Source of the DNA: Leucobacter komagatae
GTDB lineage: Bacteria > Actinomycetota > Actinomycetes > Actinomycetales > Microbacteriaceae
Assembly (NCBI RefSeq): GCF_000834055.1
Contig: NZ_JXSQ01000009.1
Span: 1-64,000, forward strand
Length of the DNA: 64,000 nucleotides
Direction of reading: 5' to 3'
Positions 1-8,668 of this stretch are shown here, in pieces (within the stretch, counting starts at the first letter, position 1; each line of letters opens with the position of its first letter). A program made the translations under genes and the position numbers. A model generated the notes under the pieces. The model was not told the origin of the DNA, did no database searches, and was given only the letters and a program-made list of their open reading frames with translations.

Positions 1-1297
1 GTGGAACGTCCGCTCGGTGGGCGTCGAAGTGGATCGGGAGGTGCGCGGAGATCGCCGTTCCCTCCCCGGGCGAACTCTCGACGTCCAGGCCACCGCCGAG
101 CTCGCGGAGGCGATCGCGCATGAAGCGCAGGCCGTAACTCGATGAGGCTGGTTGCCTGTTCCGCTCCCACGAGGAAGCGTCGAAGCCGGTGCCGTCGTCG
201 ATGATGTCAAGACGCACCGAGTCGCCCGCATCGATCAGGCTGAGCACGACCCGGGTCGCGGCCGCGTGGAGCCGCACGTTCGCGAGCGCGGACTGGGCGG
301 ATCGCAGCAACCCAACCTCGATCTCGGTTGGCAGCAGCGGGATGCTCTCGTCGACGTGGAGTTCGACCTGCAGCCCGGTCTCCTCGCCAGCGCGGTCGAG
401 CATGCGCTGTAGCGCCGCGGCGAGCGCCCCGTGTTCGAGTTCCGCGGGAACGAGCTCGGCGACGATCCGCCGCACGTCAGCGAGGCTGTCGCCAGCGAGC
501 GACTCGATCTGGGTGAGGGTGAGCTCGGCCGCTGGATCAGCAGTGCGGCTGCCGCCAGCGTGGGCGAGGAGGCGGATCGACGACAGCGCCTGCGCGATCG
601 TGTCGTGGATGTCGCGCGAGATGCGGGTGCGCTCGGCGATAGCGCCAGCCTCCCGCTGCGCGGCGGCGAGCTCGTCTTGCAGCTCGGCAAGTTCGGCGTG
701 CGCCTGGGTGAGCGAGGCGACGAGCCGCTCGCGTTTGTCGGCCTCGCGAAGCAGCTGGAGGTAGCCGCGGGAGATCCCGTACGCGAAGACCCCGCCGATG
801 AGCGGGCCGAACACGTTCGCGTAGCTCGTGCCGCCGTGGTGCAGGATGGGCGCGACAACGACGACCGCGAACACGGCACCCGAGAACACGAGACCCCACC
901 CGAGCGGCAACAGGTGACCCGCGAGCAGCCAGAGCAGAAACGCGAGCCAGACGAACTCGGGCGAGACGGCGACGGCGGCGATCCACACCGCGGCGAAGCC
1001 GACAAGCCACCAGGTGACGCTGCTTGCTTGGGCGCTCGCCGCGGTCGTAGCGCGGGCGCTCGCCGCAGCGGCCCGGCGGGGGATGAGCGCCCCTGCCGTG
1101 TGCCAGGCGAGGATCGCTACGCCGGCGATGATTGCAGCGGGGGCCGCGACGCCGTCGCCGAGCGCGCGGATGACGCCGATCACCGTGAGCGCGACCGCGA
1201 TGAGGTGCTGGCCGATCGCCATCGCGCGAACTGTCGGCTCCGAGGGGCGCGCGGCGGAGACGTCAGCGCGCGCCAGCGGCGCATCTACGAGGCTCAT
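1..1297 (-). CDS. Sensor histidine kinase, NarL/DesK type (C-terminus beyond window edge)
   Basis: Reading from an ATG at 1297, about 432 residues run to the window edge without a stop. The N-terminal ~175 residues are hydrophobic with several membrane segments. A helical linker follows, then a HisKA_3 dimerisation motif (SRDIHDTIAQ, phospho-acceptor His about residue 231) and an HATPase_c region with N-box (SALANVRLHA) and G-box (DDGTGFD). A kinase of this type would phosphorylate a NarL-type response regulator, expected just outside the window. The start lies 3 bases after the MMPL stop, so the two are probably co-transcribed and the pair may sense envelope stress or the exported compound (inference). 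Confidence 0.9.
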   Translation of the reverse strand, partial: MSLVDAPLARADVSAARPSEPTVRAMAIGQHLIAVALTVIGVIRALGDGVAAPAAIIAGVAILAWHTAGALIPRRAAAASARATTAASAQASSVTWWLVGFAAVWIAAVAVSPEFVWLAFLLWLLAGHLLPLGWGLVFSGAVFAVVVVAPILHHGGTSYANVFGPLIGGVFAYGISRGYLQLLREADKRERLVASLTQAHAELAELQDELAAAQREAGAIAERTRISRDIHDTIAQALSSIRLLAHAGGSRTADPAAELTLTQIESLAGDSLADVRRIVAELVPAELEHGALAAALQRMLDRAGEETGLQVELHVDESIPLLPTEIEVGLLRSAQSALANVRLHAAATRVVLSLIDAGDSVRLDIIDDGTGFDASSWERNRQPASSSYGLRFMRDRLRELGGGLDVESSPGEGTAISAHLPIHFDAHRADVP

Positions 1298-1300
1298 GGG

Positions 1301-3418
1301 TTAATTCTCTCTCTTCGCTGGCACTCGGGTGAGCTTTCCCGGCAACCAGATGCCGTCGCCGACCAAGCTGAAGATCGCGGGGACGATCACGGTGCGCACG
1401 ACGAGCGTGTCAACGAGCACGCCGATGCCGACGATGAGGCCAAGCTGGCCGAGCGTCACGAGCGGCAATACCCCGAGGGCCGCGAACACGGCGGCGAGCA
1501 CGATGCCCGCGCTCGTGATGACGCTGCCTGTGTGCGCGACGGCCTCGACCATTCCGGCGCGGGTGCCGAGCTTCCGAGCCTCAGACCGCGCCCGGTGCAC
1601 GAGGAAGATCGTGTAGTCGATGCCGAGGGCGACGAGGAACAGGAAGGCGAGCAGCGGCACCTGCAGGTCGAGCGCGTGCTGGCCAAACAGCACCCGGCTG
1701 AGCCAGGCGCCGGCGCCGATCGCCGCGACCGCGCTCGCGAGGTTCACGAGCAGCAGCAGCGCCGGCGCGACGAGGGAGCGGAGCAGGAGCATGAGCACGA
1801 GGAAGCTGATTGCGAGCACGAGCGGCGCAATGAGCAAGAGATCCTGCTGGTTGCCGTCGCGCGCGTCGAGGTCAGTCGCTGTCGCGCCGCCGACGTGGGC
1901 TTTGTCGAGCTCCGGGCCACCCGGCACGGCGTGCACTGCGTCCCGTAGCGCGGAAATCTGCTCAAGGCTCGCTGTGGTGCTCGGCGCGTATTCGCTCGTC
2001 ACCATGATCTTCGTGAGCGTGCCGTCTGCGGTCTCGCCGACGGGGTGGGCGCGCACGACGCCCTCGACGTCTTTCGCTGCAGCGACGACGTCGCCCGCGC
2101 TCCCGCTCGCCGACACGATGAAGATCGGTTGGGCCTCGCCGGGCGGGAAGTGCTCCGAGAGCACCTCGAGGCCGGCGGCAGACTCGGACTCGCCGCGGAA
2201 CTTCTCGACCTGGTCGAGCCCGACGGAGGTGCCGATGAGACCCGTCGCCATCACGGCGAGCAGCGCGAGGCCGGCCGTGAGGCTGACTGCGGGGCGGTGC
2301 GAGACGCGGGTGGCGATCGACCGCCAGACGCCGCCGGTGCTGGTGCTGGTGCTGGTGCTGGCCTCGGTCGTGCCGCTGCCAGCGCCTGCCGGGCGGGGAA
2401 TGAACGGCCAGAACACGCCGCGGCCGCACACGGCGAGGAACGGCGGCAGCGCGAACAGCACGGCGGCGAGCGCGATGACGAGCCCGATCGCCGAGGAGAC
2501 GCCGAGGCCGTGCGTGCCGGGGATCGCAGCGAGCGCGAGCGTGAGCAGGGCAGCGACGACGGTGACGTTCGACGCGAGGATCGCGGGGAGCGTCTTGCGC
2601 CAGGCGGTGCTGAGCGCGGCCCGGTGATCCTCGGTGCGGAGGAGCTCTTCGCGGTAGCGGGAGATGAGCAGCAGCGCGTAGTTCGTGCCCGCGCCGAAGA
2701 CGAGCACGCTGATGATGCCAGCGTCGAACTGGAGGTCCCATGCCGCACCGGCCGCCGCGGTCACACGCCCAGCGAGGCCGTCGGCGAGGGCGACGACGAT
2801 GAGCGGAACGATCCACAGCACGGGGGAGCGATACGTGACGATGAGCAGCACCGCAACGATGAGGATCGTCACAAGCAGCAGCGTGAAGTCGGCGCCCTCG
2901 AAGGCCCCTGCGATGTCGGCGCCGAACGCGGGCCCGCCCGTCACCTGGAGGGAGAGGCCGGCGGGTGCGTGCCCGGCGATGTCTGCGCGGAGCCCCTTCA
3001 CGATTTCTGCGGTGTCGGTGTTCGTGTCACCGACCTTGATCGGGGTGACGAGCAGCGCTGCCCTCCCGTCGTCGCTGACCATCGGGCCGCTCGAATCGGT
3101 GTCCGCGTGCGCGTCGAGCACGGGGAGCAGCTGCTCGAGCGCCGCGGTGTCGTTCGTGGTGAGTTCGCCGCCGTCGTCGCGGGAGGCAACGACGAGCACG
3201 GACTGGCGGTCGGCGTTCGGGAACTGCGCGAGGAGCTCGCTCGTGAGGGCCGACTCCGATGTCGCAGGCGCCTGGGCGTTGCGCGCAGGCGCCTGCGCTG
3301 ACCCGAAAACGCCGAACAGCGCGACGAGCGCGATGAGTACGACGCCGAGGGAGATCCAGGCGCCGCGGCGGGACGTGAGCGCGTCGGAAAGATGTCTGCG
3401 TGAGGAGGAATCGGCCAT
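1301..3418 (-). CDS. MMPL/RND-superfamily membrane transporter
   Basis: Encodes 705 residues. I chose the ATG at 3418 (MADSSSRRH) because a hydrophobic segment follows at once; the frame is open further upstream but that part has no membrane-protein character. The layout is MMPL-like: one TM, a large extracellular domain, a TM block containing DAGIISVLVFGAGTNYALLL, a second extracellular domain, and a second TM block containing ALGIDYTIFLVHRAR. MMPL proteins export lipids, peptides or drugs using proton motive force. A short Ser-Thr repeat (STSTSTST) joins the halves and is encoded by a 6-bp microsatellite near 2335-2360. Followed by the sensor kinase after 3 bases. The substrate cannot be told from sequence. 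Confidence 0.9.
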   Translation of the reverse strand: MADSSSRRHLSDALTSRRGAWISLGVVLIALVALFGVFGSAQAPARNAQAPATSESALTSELLAQFPNADRQSVLVVASRDDGGELTTNDTAALEQLLPVLDAHADTDSSGPMVSDDGRAALLVTPIKVGDTNTDTAEIVKGLRADIAGHAPAGLSLQVTGGPAFGADIAGAFEGADFTLLLVTILIVAVLLIVTYRSPVLWIVPLIVVALADGLAGRVTAAAGAAWDLQFDAGIISVLVFGAGTNYALLLISRYREELLRTEDHRAALSTAWRKTLPAILASNVTVVAALLTLALAAIPGTHGLGVSSAIGLVIALAAVLFALPPFLAVCGRGVFWPFIPRPAGAGSGTTEASTSTSTSTGGVWRSIATRVSHRPAVSLTAGLALLAVMATGLIGTSVGLDQVEKFRGESESAAGLEVLSEHFPPGEAQPIFIVSASGSAGDVVAAAKDVEGVVRAHPVGETADGTLTKIMVTSEYAPSTTASLEQISALRDAVHAVPGGPELDKAHVGGATATDLDARDGNQQDLLLIAPLVLAISFLVLMLLLRSLVAPALLLLVNLASAVAAIGAGAWLSRVLFGQHALDLQVPLLAFLFLVALGIDYTIFLVHRARSEARKLGTRAGMVEAVAHTGSVITSAGIVLAAVFAALGVLPLVTLGQLGLIVGIGVLVDTLVVRTVIVPAIFSLVGDGIWLPGKLTRVPAKREN

Positions 3419-3468
3419 GACATCAACTTCACCAGCGCGCGCCAGTTGCGGCATCGGGGGCGATGCTG

Positions 3469-3502
3469 AACTTCTCGTCATCCAAAAGGATGACGAGAAG
3501 TT
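3469..3502. promoter_or_regulatory. Perfect 15-bp inverted repeat, candidate operator
   Basis: AACTTCTCGTCATCC (3469-3483), loop AAAA, then its exact reverse complement (3488-3502). It lies upstream of both the leftward MMPL gene (start 3418) and the rightward ddl-like gene (start 3575), so it cannot be a terminator of either. The most likely role is a regulator-binding site controlling one or both divergent genes; the response regulator partnering the adjacent kinase is a candidate ligand (inference). Confidence 0.7.
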
Positions 3503-3574
3503 GCGGGGGAATCGACCTGGCCGGGGGACCGGCACCACGGCAAACGCCAAGGTTTCGCGGGTACGTTCTGCCGC

Positions 3575-4576
3575 ATGCGCATTTCGGTGCTGTTCGGTGG
3601 CGAGACGGAGGAGCGCGACGTCTCGGTAGCGAGCGCCGCCCAAATCATTCCCGCACTGCGGTCGCGCGGGCACCGGGTGCTCGCGGTCGACACCGTCTTC
3701 GGTGCCGTGCGCGAGGCCGATGAGCCTGAGATTCTCTCGGTCGGCGTTGGGCACGCGCCCCCTTCACCAGCGAGGCTCGCCCCGGCAAGGCGGGCGGGGG
3801 CCGCACTGCGGATCCCGCAGGCGGTGCGACAGAGCGACCTCGTGTTTCTCGCGCTGCACGGCGGGTCGGGGGAAGACGGCAGGCTGCAGGCGCTGCTCGA
3901 CCTCGCAGGCGTCCCCTACACGGGCTCCGGGCCGCTCGGCAGCGGACTCGCAATGGACAAGGATGTGAGTAAGGCGCTGCTGCGGGCCGGAGGCCTTGCG
4001 ACGCCTGACTGGCTCATCGCTCCCGTCGCGCCAGGGATCGTCGAAGCGCAGCTCGGCTTTCCCGTGGTCGTGAAGCCGACCGCGCAGGGGTCAACTGTCG
4101 GGTTATCGCTCGTGCGCAACGCCACAGAGCTGCCGGCGGCGGTCGAACGCGCGGCCGAACACGGCAGCGTGATGATCGAGCGCTTCGTTGCTGGCCGTGA
4201 GCTCACGGTCGGGGTGTTGGCCGGGGAGCCGCTCGCTGTTGGTGAGATTCACCTCGGCGAGCTCGGCGTGTTTGGCTACGCAGAGAAGTACCAGGCGGGC
4301 GCGGTGACCGAGGAATTCCCCGCTGCGCTGCCAAGGTCCGTGAGCGCGGGCGTGCGGTCCGCTGCCGCCGCTGCCCACCGGATCCACCGGCTCGACGGCT
4401 ACAGTCGGTCGGACTTTCGGCTCGACGCGGCCGGCCAGGCGTGGATCATCGAAACGAACAGCCTGCCTGGCATGACGGCAACGAGCCTGCTGCCGCAGTC
4501 GGCTGCCGCTGCCGGGATCGACTATGCGGAGCTGTGTGAACGGATCTGCCAGGAGGCGCTCAAGCGACAGGGCTGA
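3575..4576 (+). CDS. ddl: D-alanine--D-alanine ligase family protein (intact copy)
   Basis: Encodes 333 residues of the ATP-grasp Ddl family, which joins two D-Ala for peptidoglycan precursors. Visible motifs: FGGETEERDVSV near the N-terminus, ALHGGSGEDG, GSGLAMDKDVSK, the ATP loop VKPTAQGSTVGLSLV, an omega-loop FGYAEKY with the tyrosine typical of D-Ala rather than D-Lac enzymes, and the metal/phosphate residues in YSRSDFRLD and ETNSLPGMT. Slightly shorter than the 370-residue actinobacterial housekeeping enzyme. No strong Shine-Dalgarno is visible; the ATG is set by homology. A second ddl at 46.4 kb carries a frameshift, so this may be the working copy. A side role on another dipeptide is possible. 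Confidence 0.88.
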   Translation: MRISVLFGGETEERDVSVASAAQIIPALRSRGHRVLAVDTVFGAVREADEPEILSVGVGHAPPSPARLAPARRAGAALRIPQAVRQSDLVFLALHGGSGEDGRLQALLDLAGVPYTGSGPLGSGLAMDKDVSKALLRAGGLATPDWLIAPVAPGIVEAQLGFPVVVKPTAQGSTVGLSLVRNATELPAAVERAAEHGSVMIERFVAGRELTVGVLAGEPLAVGEIHLGELGVFGYAEKYQAGAVTEEFPAALPRSVSAGVRSAAAAAHRIHRLDGYSRSDFRLDAAGQAWIIETNSLPGMTATSLLPQSAAAAGIDYAELCERICQEALKRQG

Positions 4577-4643
4577 GAGCAGCGCGGCTGAGCGCAGCAG
4601 GGCTGAGCGCGGCGCGCGGGGTCGGAACTGCTGCGGAGACAGG

Positions 4644-4695
4644 TCTGCCCCGAATGTACACAACTGGAATCGCCTAACCGTACACTCGGGGCAGA
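4644..4695. terminator. Bidirectional terminator between convergent genes
   Basis: Inverted repeat with 16-base arms (4644-4659 and 4680-4695, 15 of 16 paired, 20-base loop) in the 156-base gap between the convergent ddl and siderophore-interacting genes. Arm core TGCCCCGAATGTAC against GTACACTCGGGGCA. The location fits a shared terminator. Confidence 0.6.
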
Positions 4696-4732
4696 ACGCG
4701 CGTGGGGAGGCCCGCGCCAGGCTCGCCGCCCG

Positions 4733-5587
4733 CTAGATGGCGAGCGCCAGGTCGTCGAGGTCGTGCACCGAGCGGCCCTCAGCGAGCGCGATCTCGTATG
4801 CGGCGACGCGCTTCTCGTCGATCTGCGTGTTCGTCGTGCCGCGCTTCCAATAGCCGAAGACGGCGACGTCGTCCTTCGCGAGGCCGTTGTCGTTGCGGAA
4901 GAACGAGCGGATCGCCCGCATCTCGTCGCGCTCGCCGGCACCCCAGACGACCACGGAGGCTGGCTCCTGCAGTGTCGCGAGCTGCTCGGTGAAGCCCGTG
5001 CCAGGCGCGATGCGGGTGAGCGTGAGGCCAGGAAGCACGGGCAGCTCGGCGAACGCGCCCTCGTCGTTTGTCGCGACCCAGCCGCGGCCCGCGAGCTGCG
5101 GGTCGGCCTGCTCGAGGATCGCGTAGAGCGCGGGGAGCGACGTCGCATCCGCGAAGATCACCGCGTCGCGCCCGCCAGTCTCGGGGATATCGAAGTGGGG
5201 TCTTGGCCCGCCGAACTTGACGGTGTCACCGACCTGCAGCGTGTCGATCCACTGCATCATCGGGCTCGTCTCGCCGTGCTTGACCACGTCGACCTCGATC
5301 GTCTCGGCGGCCGCATCCGCTGAGCGCACCGTGTAGACGCGGGTCGAGGTGTCGAAGCGCTCGTCGAGGTAGAAGCGGATCGCGACGTTCGGCACCAGCC
5401 AGTTCGGCTCCGTAGCGAGATCCGGGATCCGCAGCACGACGCGGGCGAGCTGCGGGGTCACGTCGCGGAAGGAGACGACGGTCGCGCGGCCGAGCTGGAG
5501 CCCGCGGTTGTGGTCGTCGGACTGCGTCGCCTTCGGGGTGCCCTGCTGAATCGGCTCCGGGGCCTGTTCGCCGGTGGTGTTCGTCAT
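4733..5587 (-). CDS. Siderophore-interacting protein (NADPH/FAD ferric-siderophore reductase)
   Basis: Encodes 284 residues from an ATG at 5587. FAD-binding part with RVYTVRSAD (the RxY[TS] flavin motif) and the loop around KFGGPRPHFDIP; C-terminal nucleotide-binding part with VVWGAGERDEMRAIRSFF and the terminal VFGYWKRG typical of SIP/ViuB-like proteins. These reduce Fe(III) in an imported siderophore to release iron in the cytoplasm. Its start overlaps the stop of the ABC ATPase gene by ATGA, making it the last gene of the uptake operon. Confidence 0.93.
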   Translation of the reverse strand: MTNTTGEQAPEPIQQGTPKATQSDDHNRGLQLGRATVVSFRDVTPQLARVVLRIPDLATEPNWLVPNVAIRFYLDERFDTSTRVYTVRSADAAAETIEVDVVKHGETSPMMQWIDTLQVGDTVKFGGPRPHFDIPETGGRDAVIFADATSLPALYAILEQADPQLAGRGWVATNDEGAFAELPVLPGLTLTRIAPGTGFTEQLATLQEPASVVVWGAGERDEMRAIRSFFRNDNGLAKDDVAVFGYWKRGTTNTQIDEKRVAAYEIALAEGRSVHDLDDLALAI

Positions 5588-6549
5588 GCTGACTCCTGTT
5601 CTGCCACGAGCTGTGACTCGCTGGCGGTTGGGGTGAGGGGTGGATCGGGGAGCGCGCTCGGCTGCGCGCTCGGTCGCGCGCTCGGCCGCGTGTCGCGCGG
5701 CACGATGAGGGGGCGGCCGGTCTCGGGATCGGGGAGCACGAGCGCCTCGAGGTCGAAGACCTCGCGAAGCAGCTCGACGGTGATGAGCGTCTCGGGCGGA
5801 CCCTGCGCGACGATCGCACCGTCGCGCATCGCGACGATGTGGGTCGCGTAGCGGGCCGCGAGGTTGAGATCGTGGAGCACCGCGACGAGTGTCCTGCCGC
5901 CGTTGTGGAGCCGCGAGCACAGGTCGAGCACGTCGATCTGGTGGGAAATATCGAGGTAGGTTGTCGGCTCGTCGAGGAGCAAGATCGGGGTCTCTTGGGC
6001 GAGCGCCATGGCGATCCACGCGCGCTGCCGCTGCCCGCCGCTGAGTTCCTCGACGAGGCGCTCGCGGTGCGCGGTCATCTCGACCTCGGCGAGCGCCGAG
6101 ACGACCGCGGCCTCGTCGGCCGCGCTCCACTGCTGCAGCAGGCTCTGATACGGATTCCGCCCGCGCGCGACGAGATCAGCGACGGAGATCGCCGTCGGCG
6201 TCGCCGGTGCCTGCGCGAGCGTGCTGATGCGCCGCGCGACCTGTTTGGTGCGGATACCAGCAAGATCCTTACCGTCGAGCGTGACAGCGCCCGTGCTCGG
6301 CTTGAGCATCCGCGAGAGCGCACGCAGCAGCGTCGACTTGCCGCAGCCGTTCGGGCCGATGATGACGGTGAAGCCGCCTGCCGGAACGGCGAGATCAAGG
6401 CCCTCGACGATGGTGCGCGCACCGTAGCCGAGTGACAGCGACTGCGCGGCGAGGCCTGCGCTGGCGGCGTTCGATGCTGCGGGTGTGCCGAGAAGCTGTG
6501 GTGCCCGTGGCCGTGGTGTTCGTGGCTGTGGTGTTTGCGATAGCGGCAT
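5584..6549 (-). CDS. Iron-siderophore ABC transporter, ATP-binding protein
   Basis: Encodes 321 residues starting at the ATG at 6549 (MPLSQTPQP); the frame is open much further upstream but that is non-coding extension inside the permease gene. Walker A GPNGCGKST, signature LSGGQRQRAWIAMAL and Walker B ILLLDEPTTYLD match FecE/FepC-type ATPases. A Pro/Arg-rich leader precedes the domain and a Pro/Ser/Ala-rich tail of ~30 residues follows it. It powers the two FecCD-type permeases encoded just upstream. Confidence 0.95.
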   Translation of the reverse strand: MPLSQTPQPRTPRPRAPQLLGTPAASNAASAGLAAQSLSLGYGARTIVEGLDLAVPAGGFTVIIGPNGCGKSTLLRALSRMLKPSTGAVTLDGKDLAGIRTKQVARRISTLAQAPATPTAISVADLVARGRNPYQSLLQQWSAADEAAVVSALAEVEMTAHRERLVEELSGGQRQRAWIAMALAQETPILLLDEPTTYLDISHQIDVLDLCSRLHNGGRTLVAVLHDLNLAARYATHIVAMRDGAIVAQGPPETLITVELLREVFDLEALVLPDPETGRPLIVPRDTRPSARPSAQPSALPDPPLTPTASESQLVAEQESA

Positions 6550-6560
6550 GTGTGTTCCGT

Positions 6561-7589
6561 TCAGATGCGGCGGGCGAGAAGCCAGAGCAGGTAGACGCCG
6601 CCGAGCAGGCTTGTGACGAGGCCGACGGGGGTGCGCATGCCAACGTCGAGGTTCTGGGCGAGGAGGTCGGCGCCCGCGAGCAGCACGGCACCGACGATTG
6701 CGGACAGGCCGACGAGCACTCCTGGCACTGGCGCGAGGTGGCGGGCGATGTGGCCCGAGGCGAACGCGATGAACGCGATGGGGCCGGCGACCGCGGTCGC
6801 GGCGGCCGCCGCCGTCACACCGACGAGCATCGCGATGAAGCGGGTGCGTTCGACGCGCACGCCGACGCTGTATGCGGCATCGTCTCCCATCTCCATGAGC
6901 GCGAGCTTGCGGCCAAGGACGAGCATTAGCGGGGTGACGATGACGAGGGCTGCGAGCGTGAGCCACGCGTGCGTCCAGCCGCGGCCGAGCAGCGATCCCG
7001 ACCCCCAGAGCTGAGCGACCATCGCGTCGTTGATGTCGGCGCGCGTGATGAGGAGCGCCGAAAACGCGCTCACCACTGCGCCGACCCCGATGCCGACGAG
7101 CACGAGCCTGAGCCCGCCAGTGACGCCGTCGCGCCGGGCGAGGAAGTACACGGCGAGGGCTGTGACCATTCCGCCGATGATTGCGGCGAGGGCCGTCGCG
7201 AGCATGCCGCCGCCGAACACGATGATCTGGAACACCGCCGCCGTCGCGGCGCCCGAGGTGAAGCCGATGATGTCGGGGGAGCCGAGCGGGTTTCGCGAGA
7301 TCGACTGGAAGACGGCGCCACTCATGCCGAGGAGCGCGCCAACGAACGCTGCGGTGAGGGCGCGCGGCAGCCGCCTGCCGAGCACGCTGCGCTCGAGCGA
7401 CGGCTTCGCGTCGCCGGCGAACACGGCCGCGAGGTCGCCGAAGCCGAGGCTGACGGTGCCAACCATGAGCGACGCGACGATCGCGGCGGCGAGCACGAGG
7501 AGCGCGATCGCGCCGACAACGATGAGCCGTGGGCGAATGCGGATCGAGGTGCCAGCGATGCGCAGCACCGGCGTCGAGATCGCGGTCAC
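6561..7589 (-). CDS. FecCD-family iron-siderophore ABC permease
   Basis: Encodes 342 residues with about nine or ten hydrophobic segments. The FecCD signature region QSISRNPLGSPDIIGFTSGA is clear, as is GPIAFIAFASGHIARHL before the C-terminal helices. It forms the membrane channel with the second permease. Its ATG overlaps the stop of the upstream permease gene by 4 bases; the ATPase gene begins 12 bases after its stop. Confidence 0.95.
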   Translation of the reverse strand: MTAISTPVLRIAGTSIRIRPRLIVVGAIALLVLAAAIVASLMVGTVSLGFGDLAAVFAGDAKPSLERSVLGRRLPRALTAAFVGALLGMSGAVFQSISRNPLGSPDIIGFTSGAATAAVFQIIVFGGGMLATALAAIIGGMVTALAVYFLARRDGVTGGLRLVLVGIGVGAVVSAFSALLITRADINDAMVAQLWGSGSLLGRGWTHAWLTLAALVIVTPLMLVLGRKLALMEMGDDAAYSVGVRVERTRFIAMLVGVTAAAAATAVAGPIAFIAFASGHIARHLAPVPGVLVGLSAIVGAVLLAGADLLAQNLDVGMRTPVGLVTSLLGGVYLLWLLARRI

Positions 7590-8665
7590 AGTGCGGCAAC
7601 CTTTCGTGAGCGGACAAGGGCGACGAAGAGTGGCCCACCGAAGAGCGCCGCGGCGACGCCGGTCTGAAGCTCCGCCGGTGCGACGGCGATGCGGCCGAGG
7701 GTATCGGCGACGACGAGCAGCGTCGCGCCGAGCAGCACGGACGCTGGGATGAGGCGGCGGTGCTCATTGCCGGTGAAGAAACGGGCGATGTGCGCGGCGC
7801 CCAGGCCGATAAACCCGATGGGTCCGGCCGCCGCGGTCGCGGCTCCGGCGAGCAGCACGACGGCGAACGCGACGCCGATGCGCGCGGCAGTCGTGTTCGT
7901 GCCGAGCCCGGTTGCCACGTCGTCGCCGAGCGTGATCGCGTTGAGCGGGGCGACGAGGGCGAGGCTCGCGAGAATGCCGACGGCGATGAACGGCAGCACC
8001 GTGAGGATCACATCGAAGTCCCGGCCCTGGAGCGAGCCGATCGCCCAGAACCTGAAGGCGTTGAAGGCCGGCTCGTTGCTCAGCAGCACCATCTGTGTGA
8101 GCGCGCCGATGACGATGCTCACGGCCGTGCCGGCGAGCGCGATCCGCACCGGCGTGCCAGCGTTGCCGCGCGCGCTCCCGAGTAGGTAGACGAGGGCGGC
8201 GGCGGCACCCGCACCGACGAAGGCGAACCAGATGTACCCGCTGACGCTCTGCACGCCGAGGAACGCGATCGCGATGACGACGGCGAGCGAGGCGCCAGCG
8301 TTGACGCCGAGGATGCCAGGGTCGGCGAGCGGGTTGCGGGTGACCGACTGCATGAGCGTGCCAGCGAGGCCGAGGGCCGCGCCGACGACGACGCCGAGGA
8401 GAATTCGCGGTACGCGCGACAGCACGACGACGAGGTGGGCGTTGTTCATCGGGTCGTAGGCGAAGACCGCCTCGACGACGGTGGCCGGGTGGATCGGGTT
8501 CGAGCCCAAACCGATGCCGATCACGGCGGTGACCGCGAGCAGCGTCGCTGACCCCACCATGAGCAGGGCGGTGCGGCGCGCGGCGGAGCGCCGGGGGCGT
8601 GGTGCCCCGGCGCTCCGCGTGACCGCGGAGTGAGCGGTGTCAGCCGTGTCGGCGGTATCAAGCAC
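7586..8665 (-). CDS. FecCD-family iron-siderophore ABC permease
   Basis: Encodes 359 residues. After a ~30-residue cytoplasmic N-terminus there are about nine or ten membrane segments, with the family motifs MQSVTRNPLADPGILGVNAG and GPIGFIGLGAAHIARFF. It is the heterodimer partner of the neighbouring permease in a type II importer. Its start lies 3 bases after the binding-protein stop, and it overlaps the next permease by 4 bases. Confidence 0.95.
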   Translation of the reverse strand: MLDTADTADTAHSAVTRSAGAPRPRRSAARRTALLMVGSATLLAVTAVIGIGLGSNPIHPATVVEAVFAYDPMNNAHLVVVLSRVPRILLGVVVGAALGLAGTLMQSVTRNPLADPGILGVNAGASLAVVIAIAFLGVQSVSGYIWFAFVGAGAAAALVYLLGSARGNAGTPVRIALAGTAVSIVIGALTQMVLLSNEPAFNAFRFWAIGSLQGRDFDVILTVLPFIAVGILASLALVAPLNAITLGDDVATGLGTNTTAARIGVAFAVVLLAGAATAAAGPIGFIGLGAAHIARFFTGNEHRRLIPASVLLGATLLVVADTLGRIAVAPAELQTGVAAALFGGPLFVALVRSRKVAAL

Positions 8666-8668
8666 TCG

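Noticed and set aside
431-1948. 505-codon open frame on the plus strand
   Set aside because: It is antisense to the kinase and MMPL genes, is very rich in Arg/Glu/Asp/Gly without any domain, and results from high GC content.
2045-3301. 418-codon open frame on the plus strand
   Set aside because: Antisense to the MMPL gene; charged low-complexity product and no ribosome site.
6549-7767. Upstream extension of the siderophore ATPase frame
   Set aside because: The extension runs through the permease genes in another frame and has no coding character; the ATG at 6549 begins the protein.
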